This document shows, piece after piece, positions 51,720 through 60,122 of a stretch of 64,000 bases of DNA. The position numbers and the translations under genes were made by a program. Numbering within the stretch: the first letter of the stretch is position 1; each line of letters opens with the position of its first letter. The notes below the pieces were generated by a model. That model saw nothing but the letters and a program-made list of their open reading frames with translations. It searched no databases and was not told where the DNA came from. The stretch comes from SIG622 sp045600125 (GTDB taxonomy: Bacteria; Bacillota; Clostridia; Oscillospirales; CAG-382), in assembly GCA_045600125.1 (NCBI GenBank), contig JAZRXH010000120.1:62001-126000 (forward strand). Direction: 5' to 3'.

Positions 51720-53432
51720 ATGCGAATGACAGAACATAAAACGGATTTCTGCGTTGTCGGCGGAGGCATAGCAGGTCTTTGTGCTGCCGTTTCCGCCGCA
51801 CGGCACGGAGCAAAGGTCGTTCTCATGCAGGACAGACCGATGCTTGGCGGCAATGCTTCCTCCGAAATCCGTATGTGGATGGGCGGTGCAAAGGGTAAGG
51901 ACACAAGGGAAACCGGACTTATCGAGGAAATGTTTCTCGAAAACTACTACCGAAACACAAGCCTTTCCTTCAGTGTGTGGGATTCGGTGCTGTACGGACT
52001 CGCCAAAGGCGAGCCGAATATCACTCTGCTTCTGAACTGCTCCTGCAACGATGCCAAAACCGAAAACGGGCGGATTCTTTCCGTCAAGGGCTGGCAGGGC
52101 ACCAGCGAAACGTGGCATACGGTGTATGCCGACTATTTTGCCGACTGCTCGGGCGATTCCATTCTCGCTCCTCTTACCGGTGCCCACTACCGGGTCGGAA
52201 GAGAAGCGAAAGCCGAATACGGGGAAACGATCCCTCCGGATACGGCTGACTCGAAAACGATGGGTATGAGCATTCTGTTCCAGCTTCGGGAAAAAACGGA
52301 AAAGACCGAGTTCATACCGCCGGAATGGGCATATGTTTACGAGGATGATAAGGCACTGAACGAAAGACCCCATTATGTCGATGAAAACTGCAATTTCTGG
52401 TGGATGGAGCTCGGCGGGATGCAGGATTCCATCCATGATACCGATTCTTTGACCGATGAGCTGATGAAGATCGCCTACGGCGTATGGGATCATGTGAAGA
52501 ACCGGGGCGATCACGGAGCGGACAACTGGGATCTTGATTGGGTCGGTGCCTTCCCCGGTAAGCGGGAAAGCAGACGCTATAAAGGCGCTTACACGGTCTG
52601 CCAGTCGGACGTGGAAGCCGGCGGAAAGTTTGACGATGCCGTGGCGTACGCCGGCTGGAGCATGGATGACCATTTTCCGGAAGGCTTTTATTACGAGGGC
52701 GGTCATCCTACGATTTATCACCACGCCCCCTCCCCCTGGTGCCTTCCCTTCCGTGCCATGTACTCGGAAAATATCGAAAACCTGCTGTTTGCCGGACGCA
52801 ACATCAGCGTGACCCACGCTGCCCTCAGCTCCTGCCGTGTCATGGCGAGCTGCGGCACCATCGGTCAGGCGGTCGGTACGGCGGTCGGTCTTGCCGTGAC
52901 GGAAAAGACAGACGTAAGGAAACTGGATACGGAAAAGCTGCAGCAGGCGCTTCTTTACGATGACAGCTACATTCCCGGCGTGAAGCGCAAGGTTTCGGAG
53001 CTTACAAAGAGGGCAAAGGTCGAGAACAGATTCGAGGTCCTTCGCAACGGCGCCGACAGAGCCATGGGAGATGAACTGAACGGTGTAAGTCTGAACCTTG
53101 GCGAAAACATCGAATTTTCGTTTGACGAGGCAGAAACGATCAAAGAGATGCGTATCGTATTCGATTCCGACCTCAACCGCCCGAAATACAATATGCCCTG
53201 CAATTTCAAGCTCCACGAAACCAATTACAAGGTCCCGAAGACTCTTGTGAAAGCCTTTCGTGTGATTGGCTATGGTGAAGACGGCAGTGAGCATGTGATC
53301 TGTCAAACGGCAGCGAACCGTAAGCGTCTGGTACTGATCCCGGTGGACGGTAAATATAATAAAATCAAACTGCATATCGAAGATTCCTACGGAAATAAGA
53401 CCGTTACGGTTTTCTCCGTGGATTTCAACTGA
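51720..53432 (+). CDS. FAD-dependent oxidoreductase with C-terminal beta domain
   Basis: A 570-residue flavoprotein with V-V-G-G-G-I-A-G-L-C-A-A near residue 13 and R-P-M-L-G-G-N-A-S-S-E near 40, again of the PF12831 type but only distantly like its neighbour. The last ~130 residues form a beta-rich segment resembling a discoidin-like sugar-binding sandwich (inference). GAGGTGCTTTT precedes the ATG. It is co-directional with the 432-residue oxidoreductase, and the pair probably act in one pathway under the divergent AraC regulator. Confidence 0.85.
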   Translation: MRMTEHKTDFCVVGGGIAGLCAAVSAARHGAKVVLMQDRPMLGGNASSEIRMWMGGAKGKDTRETGLIEEMFLENYYRNTSLSFSVWDSVLYGLAKGEPNITLLLNCSCNDAKTENGRILSVKGWQGTSETWHTVYADYFADCSGDSILAPLTGAHYRVGREAKAEYGETIPPDTADSKTMGMSILFQLREKTEKTEFIPPEWAYVYEDDKALNERPHYVDENCNFWWMELGGMQDSIHDTDSLTDELMKIAYGVWDHVKNRGDHGADNWDLDWVGAFPGKRESRRYKGAYTVCQSDVEAGGKFDDAVAYAGWSMDDHFPEGFYYEGGHPTIYHHAPSPWCLPFRAMYSENIENLLFAGRNISVTHAALSSCRVMASCGTIGQAVGTAVGLAVTEKTDVRKLDTEKLQQALLYDDSYIPGVKRKVSELTKRAKVENRFEVLRNGADRAMGDELNGVSLNLGENIEFSFDEAETIKEMRIVFDSDLNRPKYNMPCNFKLHETNYKVPKTLVKAFRVIGYGEDGSEHVICQTAANRKRLVLIPVDGKYNKIKLHIEDSYGNKTVTVFSVDFN

Positions 53433-53440
53433 GAAATAAA

Positions 53441-53472
53441 TCTCGGGCCCCGCAGAGAAGCGGGACCCGAGA
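53441..53472. terminator. Bidirectional terminator
   Basis: TCTCGGGCCCCGC (53441-53453) pairs with GCGGGACCCGAGA (53460-53472) with a single mismatch; AT-rich tails follow on both sides. It lies between the convergent oxidoreductase and hpf genes. Confidence 0.75.
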
Positions 53473-53504
53473 AATTATTTATTCGATTTTAGAACCGAAC
53501 GAAA

Positions 53505-54032
53505 TCATTCCAGTTCGAGAAGACCGTAACCGCTGTCAAGACGCTTGTAAACGATGTTCGTCTTGCCGTCTGCGGCATTCCTGAAAACGAAGAAGTCGTG
53601 GGAGGTGAGGTTCATCTGCAGAACAGCCTCCTCGATGGACATGGGATAAAGCTCGATCTTCTTGTTTCTTGTGATCACGATCTCTTCCTCTTCCACGTCA
53701 CCGATATCCTCGGAAGGCGCTTCGGCAAAAGCGTTGTCACGGAGTCTCTTTTCGAGCTTTGTCTTGTTCTTGCGGATCTGTCTTTCGATGATGGACACTA
53801 CCTTGTCAATGGCGATGAAAACGTCGTTCTCAAAGGCTTCGGCACGGTAGGTCAGGCTCTTATAGAATATGGTCACCTCTACGTTGTCCCTGCCTCTTTT
53901 GGAGGAGAGCGTAACGTTTGCGCAAGTGTCCTCGGAGAAGAACTTATCGAGCTTTGCGAGCTTCTTGTCGAGTCTTGCACGGACATCATCGGTGATCTCA
54001 AAATTCTTTCTTGCAACGATGTTGGACTTCAT
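53505..54032 (-). CDS. hpf: Ribosome hibernation promoting factor, long form
   Basis: A 175-residue protein: N-terminal HPF/YfiA domain (residues ~1-100, beginning M-K-S-N-I-V-A-R-K-N-F-E-I-T) plus a C-terminal dimerisation domain with P-M-S-I-E-E-A-V-L-Q-M-N-L and F-F-V-F-R-N-A. The long form pairs two 70S ribosomes into inactive 100S dimers in stationary phase. AAGGAGGCTTTTAT precedes the ATG. Confidence 0.96.
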   Translation of the reverse strand: MKSNIVARKNFEITDDVRARLDKKLAKLDKFFSEDTCANVTLSSKRGRDNVEVTIFYKSLTYRAEAFENDVFIAIDKVVSIIERQIRKNKTKLEKRLRDNAFAEAPSEDIGDVEEEEIVITRNKKIELYPMSIEEAVLQMNLTSHDFFVFRNAADGKTNIVYKRLDSGYGLLELE

Positions 54033-54095
54033 ATAAAAGCCTCCTTATTTGTTTCAGCACGGGTACTTTCTGAAGATTACCCTTACTGTGGTTAT

Positions 54096-54124
54096 ATTAT
54101 ACCACAGCTTTTGCGATTTGTAAA
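54096..54124 (-). promoter_or_regulatory. Promoter for hpf
   Basis: Minus strand TTTACA at 54119-54124, 17-bp spacer, TATAAT at 54096-54101, with a leader of about 55 nt. A short GGTATAATATAACC palindrome overlaps the -10 box. Confidence 0.7.
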
Positions 54125-54189
54125 GAGGTTTTAGCTATTTTGACGAAATTATTTTATTATTTTCTTTTAAGATGTGATAAATTGTATTT

Positions 54190-54231
54190 ATTTCCGTCTA
54201 AGGATCAGCATCGCATCGCTGATGTTCACGG
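54190..54231 (-). pseudogene. Possible 3' relic of a dockerin-like gene
   Basis: Reading the minus strand down from 54231 gives S-V-N-I-S-D-A-M-L-I-L-R-R-K and then a stop, with an in-frame stop just upstream. The pattern V-N-x-x-D-A-x-L-x-L-R resembles the end of a dockerin calcium-binding repeat, though it is too short to be sure. It overlaps the left copy of the 14-bp repeat described separately. Confidence 0.25.
54204..54217 (+). repeat. 14-bp direct repeat, left copy
   Basis: ATCAGCATCGCATC, identical to 55172-55185 inside the 3' end of queA. The two copies bracket the AT-rich toxin-antitoxin island and lie 968 bp apart. Confidence 0.85.
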
Positions 54232-54242
54232 ATTATAAGATT

Positions 54243-54253
54243 TTACCAATCGG
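54243..54253 (+). repeat. 11-bp inverted repeat, left end of island
   Basis: TTACCAATCGG; its exact reverse complement is at 55110-55120, and a direct copy at 55086-55096. A tandem CGGATAATA pair (54251-54269) follows directly. Confidence 0.8.
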
Positions 54254-54308
54254 ATAATATCGGATAATACTAAAGTCAGAGCGAATAAATTGCTATGCAC
54301 CTAAGCAA

Positions 54309-54593
54309 TTATCTTCCTGCAGGCAGAAATTCCAACTTCAATTTCATCCCCAATCCCTCTGCCAGACGCTGTAAGGTTTTCAGGGAAGGATTTGCACTAC
54401 CGCTTTCAAGACGACTGATATCAGCTTGTGTGATACCGGTTTTTTCGGCAAGCTCTTTTTGCGTTATACCGGTGTGTTTTCTTGCATCAATGATTGCCTG
54501 AATTATAGAAAACTCAGGTTCAAGTGCATCATATTCTTTTTTGAAATCAGCATCTTTTAATCTTTCATTAAGGAAATCATTAAAGTTTGTCAT
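54309..54593 (-). CDS. XRE/HigA-type antitoxin
   Basis: A 94-residue protein with a helix-turn-helix of the XRE family (residues ~45-85: T-G-I-T-Q-K-E-L-A-E-K-T-G-I-T-Q-A-D-I-S). It should neutralise the adjacent toxin and bind the shared promoter. It is 5 nt downstream of the toxin gene, so the order is toxin first, as in higBA modules. The region is more AT-rich than its neighbours, a sign of recent acquisition. Confidence 0.88.
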   Translation of the reverse strand: MTNFNDFLNERLKDADFKKEYDALEPEFSIIQAIIDARKHTGITQKELAEKTGITQADISRLESGSANPSLKTLQRLAEGLGMKLKLEFLPAGR

Positions 54594-54598
54594 TTAAA

Positions 54599-54949
54599 TC
54601 ACCACTTTCTGCTCAAATATTCGTTACGATACTTTTTTGCAAGTTCAATTTCGTTTTTCGGAGTTTTTTGCGTTTTCTTTATAAAACCGTTCGTAATAAC
54701 CACTTTATGTCCGACAACGAAGAAGTACAAAACCCGTGAAATATCAGAACCGACCTTCGCTCGTATTTCAAAAATCCCGTCAACAAGATGCTTTGAATAC
54801 GGCTCTCTGAGTTCTGCACCGTTTTTACTTAACAAATCAATGGTTCTCAAAACTCGTGCCTGCATTTTATCATTCAAAGACATAATAAAATCCATTGCCG
54901 GTTCTGAACCGTCCGGCTTGTCATAAAATATAATTTCAAACTCCGTCAT
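54599..54949 (-). CDS. HigB/RelE-like toxin (Gp49 family)
   Basis: A 116-residue protein matching the phage-derived Gp49/HigB-type toxins: start F-E-I-I-F-Y-D-K-P-D-G, central L-R-E-P-Y-S-K-H-L-V-D-G-I-F-E-I-R, and late H-K-V-V-I-T-N-G-F-I-K-K-T-Q-K-T-P. Such toxins are ribosome-dependent mRNA endonucleases. GAGGAGAATATAA precedes the ATG, and a perfect-spacing promoter lies about 45-70 nt upstream. Confidence 0.9.
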   Translation of the reverse strand: MTEFEIIFYDKPDGSEPAMDFIMSLNDKMQARVLRTIDLLSKNGAELREPYSKHLVDGIFEIRAKVGSDISRVLYFFVVGHKVVITNGFIKKTQKTPKNEIELAKKYRNEYLSRKW

Positions 54950-54990
54950 TTATATTCTCCTCAAAAACGATGCAAGTTATCCTTTACTGT

Positions 54991-55019
54991 ATTATATGTT
55001 ATAAATCACATATTGTCAA
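54991..55019 (-). promoter_or_regulatory. Promoter for the toxin-antitoxin operon
   Basis: Minus strand TTGACA at 55014-55019, 17-bp spacer, TATAAT at 54991-54996, an exact consensus. The palindromic TATAACATATAAT stretch nearby could be an operator. Confidence 0.75.
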
Positions 55020-55084
55020 TGGCTATTTTGTAAATATAGTATTATCTCATATTTGAAACAACACCACCCTATGCTGATAAAAAC

Positions 55085-55121
55085 ATTACCAATCGGCAAA
55101 CATCATATACCGATTGGTAAT
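55085..55121. repeat. 12-bp inverted repeat at right end of island
   Basis: ATTACCAATCGG (55085-55096) and CCGATTGGTAAT (55110-55121) around a 13-bp spacer. It shares its arm sequence with the single copy at 54243-54253 and may be an element end or a terminator for neither strand in particular. Confidence 0.8.
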
Positions 55122-55164
55122 ATCAATAATTAATACAATAAAAAATAAAGTATTAGTGCGTAGT

Positions 55165-56244
55165 TCACAAAATCAGCATCGCATCCCCGAACGAAAAAAA
55201 GCGATATTCGTTTTCAACAGCTACTCTGTAGACATCAAGGATCCGCTCTCTTCCTGCAAGAGCCGAAACGAGCATGAGAAGCGTGCTTTCGGGGAGATGG
55301 AAATTCGTGATCAGGCAGTCCAACGCCTTGAATTTGTAACCCGGATAAATAAAGATCTCGGTGTTCTCGGACTTCGGGCTGAGAAAGCCGTTCTCATCGG
55401 CGCAGGACTCGACGGTGCGGCAGGAGGTCGTACCAACGCAGAATATTCTGCCGCCGTTTCTTTTGACCTCGTTGAAGGCGTCGGCGCTTTCCTTCGTCAC
55501 TGTGTAGAATTCGCTGTGCATCTTATGATTTTTGATGTTGTTCTCATGCACGGGACGAAAAGTACCGAGTCCGACGTGCAGCGTGACGGGTATGATCTTT
55601 ATGCCTTTTTCTTTGATCTTTTCAAGAAGCTCCGGCGTGAAGTGGAGACCTGCCGTCGGGGCGGCGCTGGAACCCTCGTGTTTCGCATAGACCGTCTGAT
55701 AACGTCCTTTTTCGGCTGTTCTCTCATGGATGTACGGAGGAAGCGGCATCTCCCCTATTTCATCGAGAAGAGCGAAGAATTCGCCTTCGTACTCAAAGGA
55801 TACGATGCGGTTCCCGTCCTCGAGTATATCCTTGACGGTGGCTTTCAGCTTTCCGTCGCCGATGCTGATGACGGTACCCACCGGCGCTTTCCGGGCGGGC
55901 TTCATCAGCACCTCCCACGTGTCCGCTTCTTTTCTTTCAAGAAGGAATACTTCGATGACGGCGTTACCGAGAACGTCGGTCGCCTCACCCTTTGTGTTCT
56001 TTACATAGCGCTTTCCGAAGAGTCTTGCGGGAATGACCTTGGAATTATTGATAACGAGCGCATCGCCGGGGGAAAGATAGTCGATCACATCGCAGAAGCG
56101 GCGATGCTCGAGCGTGTTCTTTTCCCTGTTGAGCACAAGAAGTCTCGACATGTCCCGTTTTTCCGCCGGGCTCTGTGCGATGAGTCGCTCCGGAAGCTCG
56201 TATTTATAGCTTGATAGAAGAAAAATATCCTCACTGTTCTGCAA
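55165..56244 (-). CDS. queA: tRNA preQ1 ribosyltransferase-isomerase
   Basis: A 359-residue enzyme that forms epoxyqueuosine on tRNA from S-adenosylmethionine. It has Y-E-L-P-E-R-L-I-A-Q near residue 15, T-A-G-L-H-F-T near 195 and the C-terminal F-S-F-G-D-A-M-L-I-L. The start is TTG 56242-56244 with GAAAGGTGACATAAA before it; no ATG lies at the conserved N-terminus. It follows the GH116 gene by 34 nt. The copy of a 14-bp repeat inside its last codons links it to the toxin-antitoxin island. Confidence 0.95.
   Translation of the reverse strand: MQNSEDIFLLSSYKYELPERLIAQSPAEKRDMSRLLVLNREKNTLEHRRFCDVIDYLSPGDALVINNSKVIPARLFGKRYVKNTKGEATDVLGNAVIEVFLLERKEADTWEVLMKPARKAPVGTVISIGDGKLKATVKDILEDGNRIVSFEYEGEFFALLDEIGEMPLPPYIHERTAEKGRYQTVYAKHEGSSAAPTAGLHFTPELLEKIKEKGIKIIPVTLHVGLGTFRPVHENNIKNHKMHSEFYTVTKESADAFNEVKRNGGRIFCVGTTSCRTVESCADENGFLSPKSENTEIFIYPGYKFKALDCLITNFHLPESTLLMLVSALAGRERILDVYRVAVENEYRFFSFGDAMLIL
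55172..55185 (+). repeat. 14-bp direct repeat, right copy, in queA 3' end
   Basis: ATCAGCATCGCATC, covering the codons for the last residues of QueA on the minus strand; identical to 54204-54217. Confidence 0.85.
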
Positions 56245-56278
56245 TTTATGTCACCTTTCAAATTATTATGCTTTACAC

Positions 56279-58993
56279 TTACTGTCTGATAATGATGAGA
56301 AGGCTCCGCTTGGGATTGATCTCAGTCTCGTTATCGAATACGGCGTTATTTCCGTATGCCGTGAAGCCGATCTCGTGGTCGGCTGCCTTGACCTTCAGAG
56401 GCTTTTCCGGCACCTCGACCGAACGGACGAATATACTTCCCTTCACGCACTTGAACTGGATGTAATCAATTCCACGTTCCACGTATCCCATAAAGCCCTC
56501 GAAGCATACGAAGCAGCGGAATACGCCCTTTTCGGCAAAGCGCATATCCGGGCAGAAGCGGTATGCCTTGTTGTAAGCGTCGATACGAAGACCGCAGTAT
56601 GCACCAAGCAGCGCATAGCTTGCCATGGAGCGGGTGTAGTTGCTTCCGCACTCCATTTCATTCCACGGATTTCTTCTCGTTCCGTCGTATCTTTGACGGA
56701 TGGCTTTGACGATTTCGAGACCTTCGTCATACATTCCGTTCATGATCATGTGCGAGGCTGCCTGATACTCAAAGCCGTTCATGCATTCCTCCGCATAGGG
56801 CACCGGGATCTTCGGTTTCTTTGCCCCCTCGGGGTAACAGCAAATCGTGACGCCCTTTTCGTCGTCTATGGCAAAGAGACGGCAGGGATTGAAGAAATCG
56901 CGCATGGAGCGGAAATTTTCTTCGTAAATCGTCCGCAGCGCACTCAGGGTCTTCTCACGGTCAAACACGTCGCCGAGTCCGATGATATCGCAGTGCCACT
57001 GTGCCAGCACCTGATCGACGGAGGAGCCTTCACCGATCTGATATTTGACCTCCTGCGTTTCCTCGTTCCAGTACGACATATTGACTTCGTCCTGCATATC
57101 GTCCTTGTCTTCGGTTTTAACAAAGGGATACAGAATGCTCCGGTCCTTCACGTCGACCTTCTGAATAAAATATCTTCCGTTGTACAGTTCGGTATTGAGG
57201 TATTCTCTTCCCTTCTCATAAAGCTCGGAAAACAGAGCGGCGTGCTTCTTATCCTTCATGATGACCGCAAGCTCTGCGGCTGCCTTGAGAGCCGCCACGT
57301 AAAAGCCGTCAAGCCAGGAGTTCGGAGAGAATAGCTCCATATCCAGCGTATGATGCTGTCTTCCGTAGAGATGTCCGGTCTTCTCCGGGTCCCATTTGAA
57401 GGGATTCTCTGGATTCCATGCGTACTCGATGGACTTTACGACGTCTTTCCAGATGCCAGCCAGCCATTCCTTGTCGCCGCACATCTTGAATTCACGGTAC
57501 ACCTTCAGAACGTCGCCGAACTGACCGTCCGCACAAGCAAACGCCTTTTCGGTCACCGAACCGTCGCCGGTTGCATCGTTAAAGCGGCTCCTTCCGAGCG
57601 GCACGAGGGTTCGGAAAGCAAGTCCTCCGCAGAAGTCCATATCGTATTTATAATGATTCGTCCGGATAGAACGCTCCAGGTTCGGGTAGAGATACGGAAG
57701 TGCATAGGCGTAATTCCATACGTGGGTGCAGGTGCCCTCGCAGAGACCACGAGAGCGTCCGTTTCCCTCAAAGGCGTAAAAGCTTCCGTCCTCGTTTCGC
57801 ATACAGGTGGGCGAACGGAGGATGGAGATATTGGCGCTGACGGCGTCGATGACTTCCTTTGGCAGCGTGGAGGAGAACAGAAGCTCTCTGAAGGTATCGG
57901 TTTCATAACAGAGTCTGTCCCAGTGCGCAAAGCAATAGTTTACGCAGTCGGCGGCGCTGTCAAAATAACGTGTATAATAGTTTTTCCAGAGATTCTTCTG
58001 ATAATAACGGAACTTTGTTTTCTTGATCTCTTCTTCACTGTAAAGCTGCGGATTGATCTCGCTGTCCTTGGGCTTTATGGGGCTCCAGTCATTGCAGCGG
58101 TACGGCATATACCAGGAGATGACAAAGCGGACGGGCTTCTTTTCGCCGGGAGCGAGCTTTATATGCGTCGAAAGCACACAAGGATCCTTTCGACCTTCCG
58201 CCGGCTCATAGAATCTGTTCCGAAGAGCACCGGCGTTGATGTCGTTCCAGAAGGACTGGATGTTATCATACCATTTTCCGCGGAAAAGAGCCTGCTGGTA
58301 TTTTACGTCGTCACCGCTGACGCCGATACACATCTCGCCCTGCTCATGCTGTAAGAGGCGCTTGTCGAGGGTCGCACAGGTGATATGGTGAACGTTTTCG
58401 TCCCTGCCCTTGTCATACAGATTCACGCTGTATTCAAAGGGATTTTCCAATACGCCGTAGAAGGTATAGTCGATGTCCGAGTCGGTGTCGTTTGTGACCT
58501 CATACTCGAAAAAGGCGGCGGGGATGCTCGAATCGGTATCGTTGAGGGGGATCAGCGGGTTGAATACCGTCATATGGATCTTGCCGGGAAATTTCTCATA
58601 GGAAAGGTCGATCTCTCCGAAGGGATAAGAAGAAATAAAGTCACTTGCGGGAAAATGCGGGAAGCCGAACATCGAATCTCTGTCTGCACCGAGACCGAAG
58701 CCTGCCCAGTAATGCGTGTCGGGATGATAACGGTCAGAGCCGGAGTAAGATACGGCAGAGTCGTTCTGCAGGGCACGGATATCCACGATCTTTCCGTCCT
58801 TTTCGGCTTTTACGGCAAAAAACGTAAAACCGTTTGCGCTTCTCTTATTGGGTTTGTTGAATATTTCAAAATCGACAAGGGAACCGTTTCCGGCAAGACC
58901 GATGCATCCTGTCCCGATGCCGCCGATGGGCATGGAGATTTCGCGTCTTTGGTCGCCGGAGTAAACGAGCTTTTTCACGTGAAAATTGAACAT
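56279..58993 (-). CDS. GH116 glycoside hydrolase
   Basis: A 904-residue protein of the GBA2-like family 116, covering beta-glucosidase, beta-xylosidase and glucosylceramidase activities. It starts with I-G-G-I-G-T-G-C-I-G near residue 24; the N-terminal beta domain spans ~1-330 and the (alpha/alpha)6 domain follows. The likely nucleophile is in T-L-D-M-E-L-F-S-P-N-S-W-L and the acid/base in S-V-D-Q-V-L-A-Q-W. No signal peptide, so it acts on imported glycosides. AGGAGGACATAT precedes the ATG. Confidence 0.9.
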   Translation of the reverse strand: MFNFHVKKLVYSGDQRREISMPIGGIGTGCIGLAGNGSLVDFEIFNKPNKRSANGFTFFAVKAEKDGKIVDIRALQNDSAVSYSGSDRYHPDTHYWAGFGLGADRDSMFGFPHFPASDFISSYPFGEIDLSYEKFPGKIHMTVFNPLIPLNDTDSSIPAAFFEYEVTNDTDSDIDYTFYGVLENPFEYSVNLYDKGRDENVHHITCATLDKRLLQHEQGEMCIGVSGDDVKYQQALFRGKWYDNIQSFWNDINAGALRNRFYEPAEGRKDPCVLSTHIKLAPGEKKPVRFVISWYMPYRCNDWSPIKPKDSEINPQLYSEEEIKKTKFRYYQKNLWKNYYTRYFDSAADCVNYCFAHWDRLCYETDTFRELLFSSTLPKEVIDAVSANISILRSPTCMRNEDGSFYAFEGNGRSRGLCEGTCTHVWNYAYALPYLYPNLERSIRTNHYKYDMDFCGGLAFRTLVPLGRSRFNDATGDGSVTEKAFACADGQFGDVLKVYREFKMCGDKEWLAGIWKDVVKSIEYAWNPENPFKWDPEKTGHLYGRQHHTLDMELFSPNSWLDGFYVAALKAAAELAVIMKDKKHAALFSELYEKGREYLNTELYNGRYFIQKVDVKDRSILYPFVKTEDKDDMQDEVNMSYWNEETQEVKYQIGEGSSVDQVLAQWHCDIIGLGDVFDREKTLSALRTIYEENFRSMRDFFNPCRLFAIDDEKGVTICCYPEGAKKPKIPVPYAEECMNGFEYQAASHMIMNGMYDEGLEIVKAIRQRYDGTRRNPWNEMECGSNYTRSMASYALLGAYCGLRIDAYNKAYRFCPDMRFAEKGVFRCFVCFEGFMGYVERGIDYIQFKCVKGSIFVRSVEVPEKPLKVKAADHEIGFTAYGNNAVFDNETEINPKRSLLIIIRQ

Positions 58994-59069
58994 GGCATAT
59001 GTCCTCCTTTTTAGTCAGAATATTATTACGTCTTATTCGCAATATATTGCTTACCGTTCCGCTTTTGCC

Positions 59070-59098
59070 ATTATAGCATATAAAGCGGAAAATTGCAA
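59070..59098 (-). promoter_or_regulatory. Promoter for GH116 (and perhaps queA)
   Basis: Minus strand TTGCAA at 59093-59098, 17-bp spacer, TATAAT at 59070-59075. Confidence 0.7.
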
Positions 59099-59154
59099 TA
59101 AACAAATGCCATAATTGCCATATAAGACGAAATAATTCTGTCTGCTCTGTTTTC

Positions 59155-59403
59155 TCAACGTTTTCCTCCCGTTATTCTCGCATAGCGAAACAGAAGAAAG
59201 AACGAGAAGGAAAGCGTAAACCCGCAAAGGATATTTTCAAAAACCGTTTTTGCTTTTTGAAACGCCACGTATGTATACGCTTCATATCCGCCGGTGGCGT
59301 AAAGAAGCAGAACGACGAAGGACGGAAGCAGCCAATAAAGGCAAAGCGAAAGATAAATCCTGTCGTAGCAGAAAGAGCTTTGCATGTGATATCTGTTTTT
59401 CAT
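59155..59403 (-). CDS. Small membrane protein of unknown function
   Basis: An 82-residue protein with two hydrophobic segments (about residues 18-40 and 58-74) and a basic C-terminus R-I-T-G-G-K-R. I recognise no family. The start has AAAGGAGTCCAT directly before ATG 59401-59403, an excellent ribosome site, which is why I call it real. It is divergent from nrdR and lies upstream of the GH116 promoter. Confidence 0.6.
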   Translation of the reverse strand: MKNRYHMQSSFCYDRIYLSLCLYWLLPSFVVLLLYATGGYEAYTYVAFQKAKTVFENILCGFTLSFSFFLLFRYARITGGKR

Positions 59404-59468
59404 ATGGACTCCTTTCTAAGACAAATGCTTTGAAAAACAAATTTATGTGAAGATTTTCATAAAATGTC

Positions 59469-59497
59469 TTTACAATCTCGAATTATAGTTGTATAAT
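59469..59497 (+). promoter_or_regulatory. Promoter for nrdR
   Basis: TTTACA at 59469-59474, 17-bp spacer, TATAAT at 59492-59497, about 30 nt before the start codon. Confidence 0.75.
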
Positions 59498-59529
59498 GTA
59501 AAAAAGACTTCTGAAAGGGATGAAGCGCA

Positions 59530-60012
59530 ATGAAATGTCCGGTATGCGGCAACGTAGACAGCAAGGTGCTGGATTCAAGACCGAACAGTGATTATTCCAC
59601 GATCCGCCGCAGAAGAGAGTGTACGAAATGTCAGAAGAGGTTTACGACCTTTGAAACCGTCGAGCTCGTTACCTTCTCGGTCATCAAGAAGAATAAGACC
59701 CGTGAGCAGTTTGACAGACGCAAGCTGATGAACGGCATGATCAAGGCGTGCGAGAAGCGGAAGGTTCCGATGGAGGACATCGAAAAGGCGGCGCAGGATA
59801 TCGAGCAGACTCTTCAGAGCTCCATGCGGATGGAAATTCCGTCTGCCGAGATCGGTGAGCTTGTGATGGCGAAGCTGAAGGATATGGACGACGTTGCCTA
59901 CGTCCGCTATGCTTCGGTCTATAAACACTTCAAGGATATTTCCACCTTCATGGACGAGCTCAAGCAGCTGCTCGGCGATAAGAAGGATGACGGAAACGGC
60001 GACGCCGACTGA
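59530..60012 (+). CDS. nrdR: Transcriptional repressor NrdR
   Basis: A 160-residue regulator of ribonucleotide reductase genes. The N-terminal zinc ribbon has C-P-V-C-G at residues 3-7 and C-T-K-C near 31-34; the ATP-cone domain follows (V-I-K-K-N-K-T-R-E-Q-F-D-R-R-K-L). Length is standard. GAAAGGGATGAAGCGCA precedes the ATG. Its target ribonucleotide reductase genes are not in the window. Confidence 0.97.
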   Translation: MKCPVCGNVDSKVLDSRPNSDYSTIRRRRECTKCQKRFTTFETVELVTFSVIKKNKTREQFDRRKLMNGMIKACEKRKVPMEDIEKAAQDIEQTLQSSMRMEIPSAEIGELVMAKLKDMDDVAYVRYASVYKHFKDISTFMDELKQLLGDKKDDGNGDAD

Positions 60013-60030
60013 GTTGATACAGGATAACAA

Positions 60031-60075
60031 ACAGCAGAGGATGAGCTTTTATGTAAATCCTCTGCTGTCGTTTTT
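60031..60075 (+). terminator. Intrinsic terminator of nrdR
   Basis: ACAGCAGAGGAT (60031-60042) pairs perfectly with ATCCTCTGCTGT (60057-60068), followed by CGTTTTTATG. Confidence 0.9.
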
Positions 60076-60122
60076 ATGCTTTATTTGATTTGGTTTTCGT
60101 TTTCCGTACCGGGAAGAATATA

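Noticed and set aside
54204..55185. Insertion sequence or integrative element with its own recombinase
   Set aside because: Only toxin and antitoxin genes are present; no transposase or integrase frame exists between the repeats.
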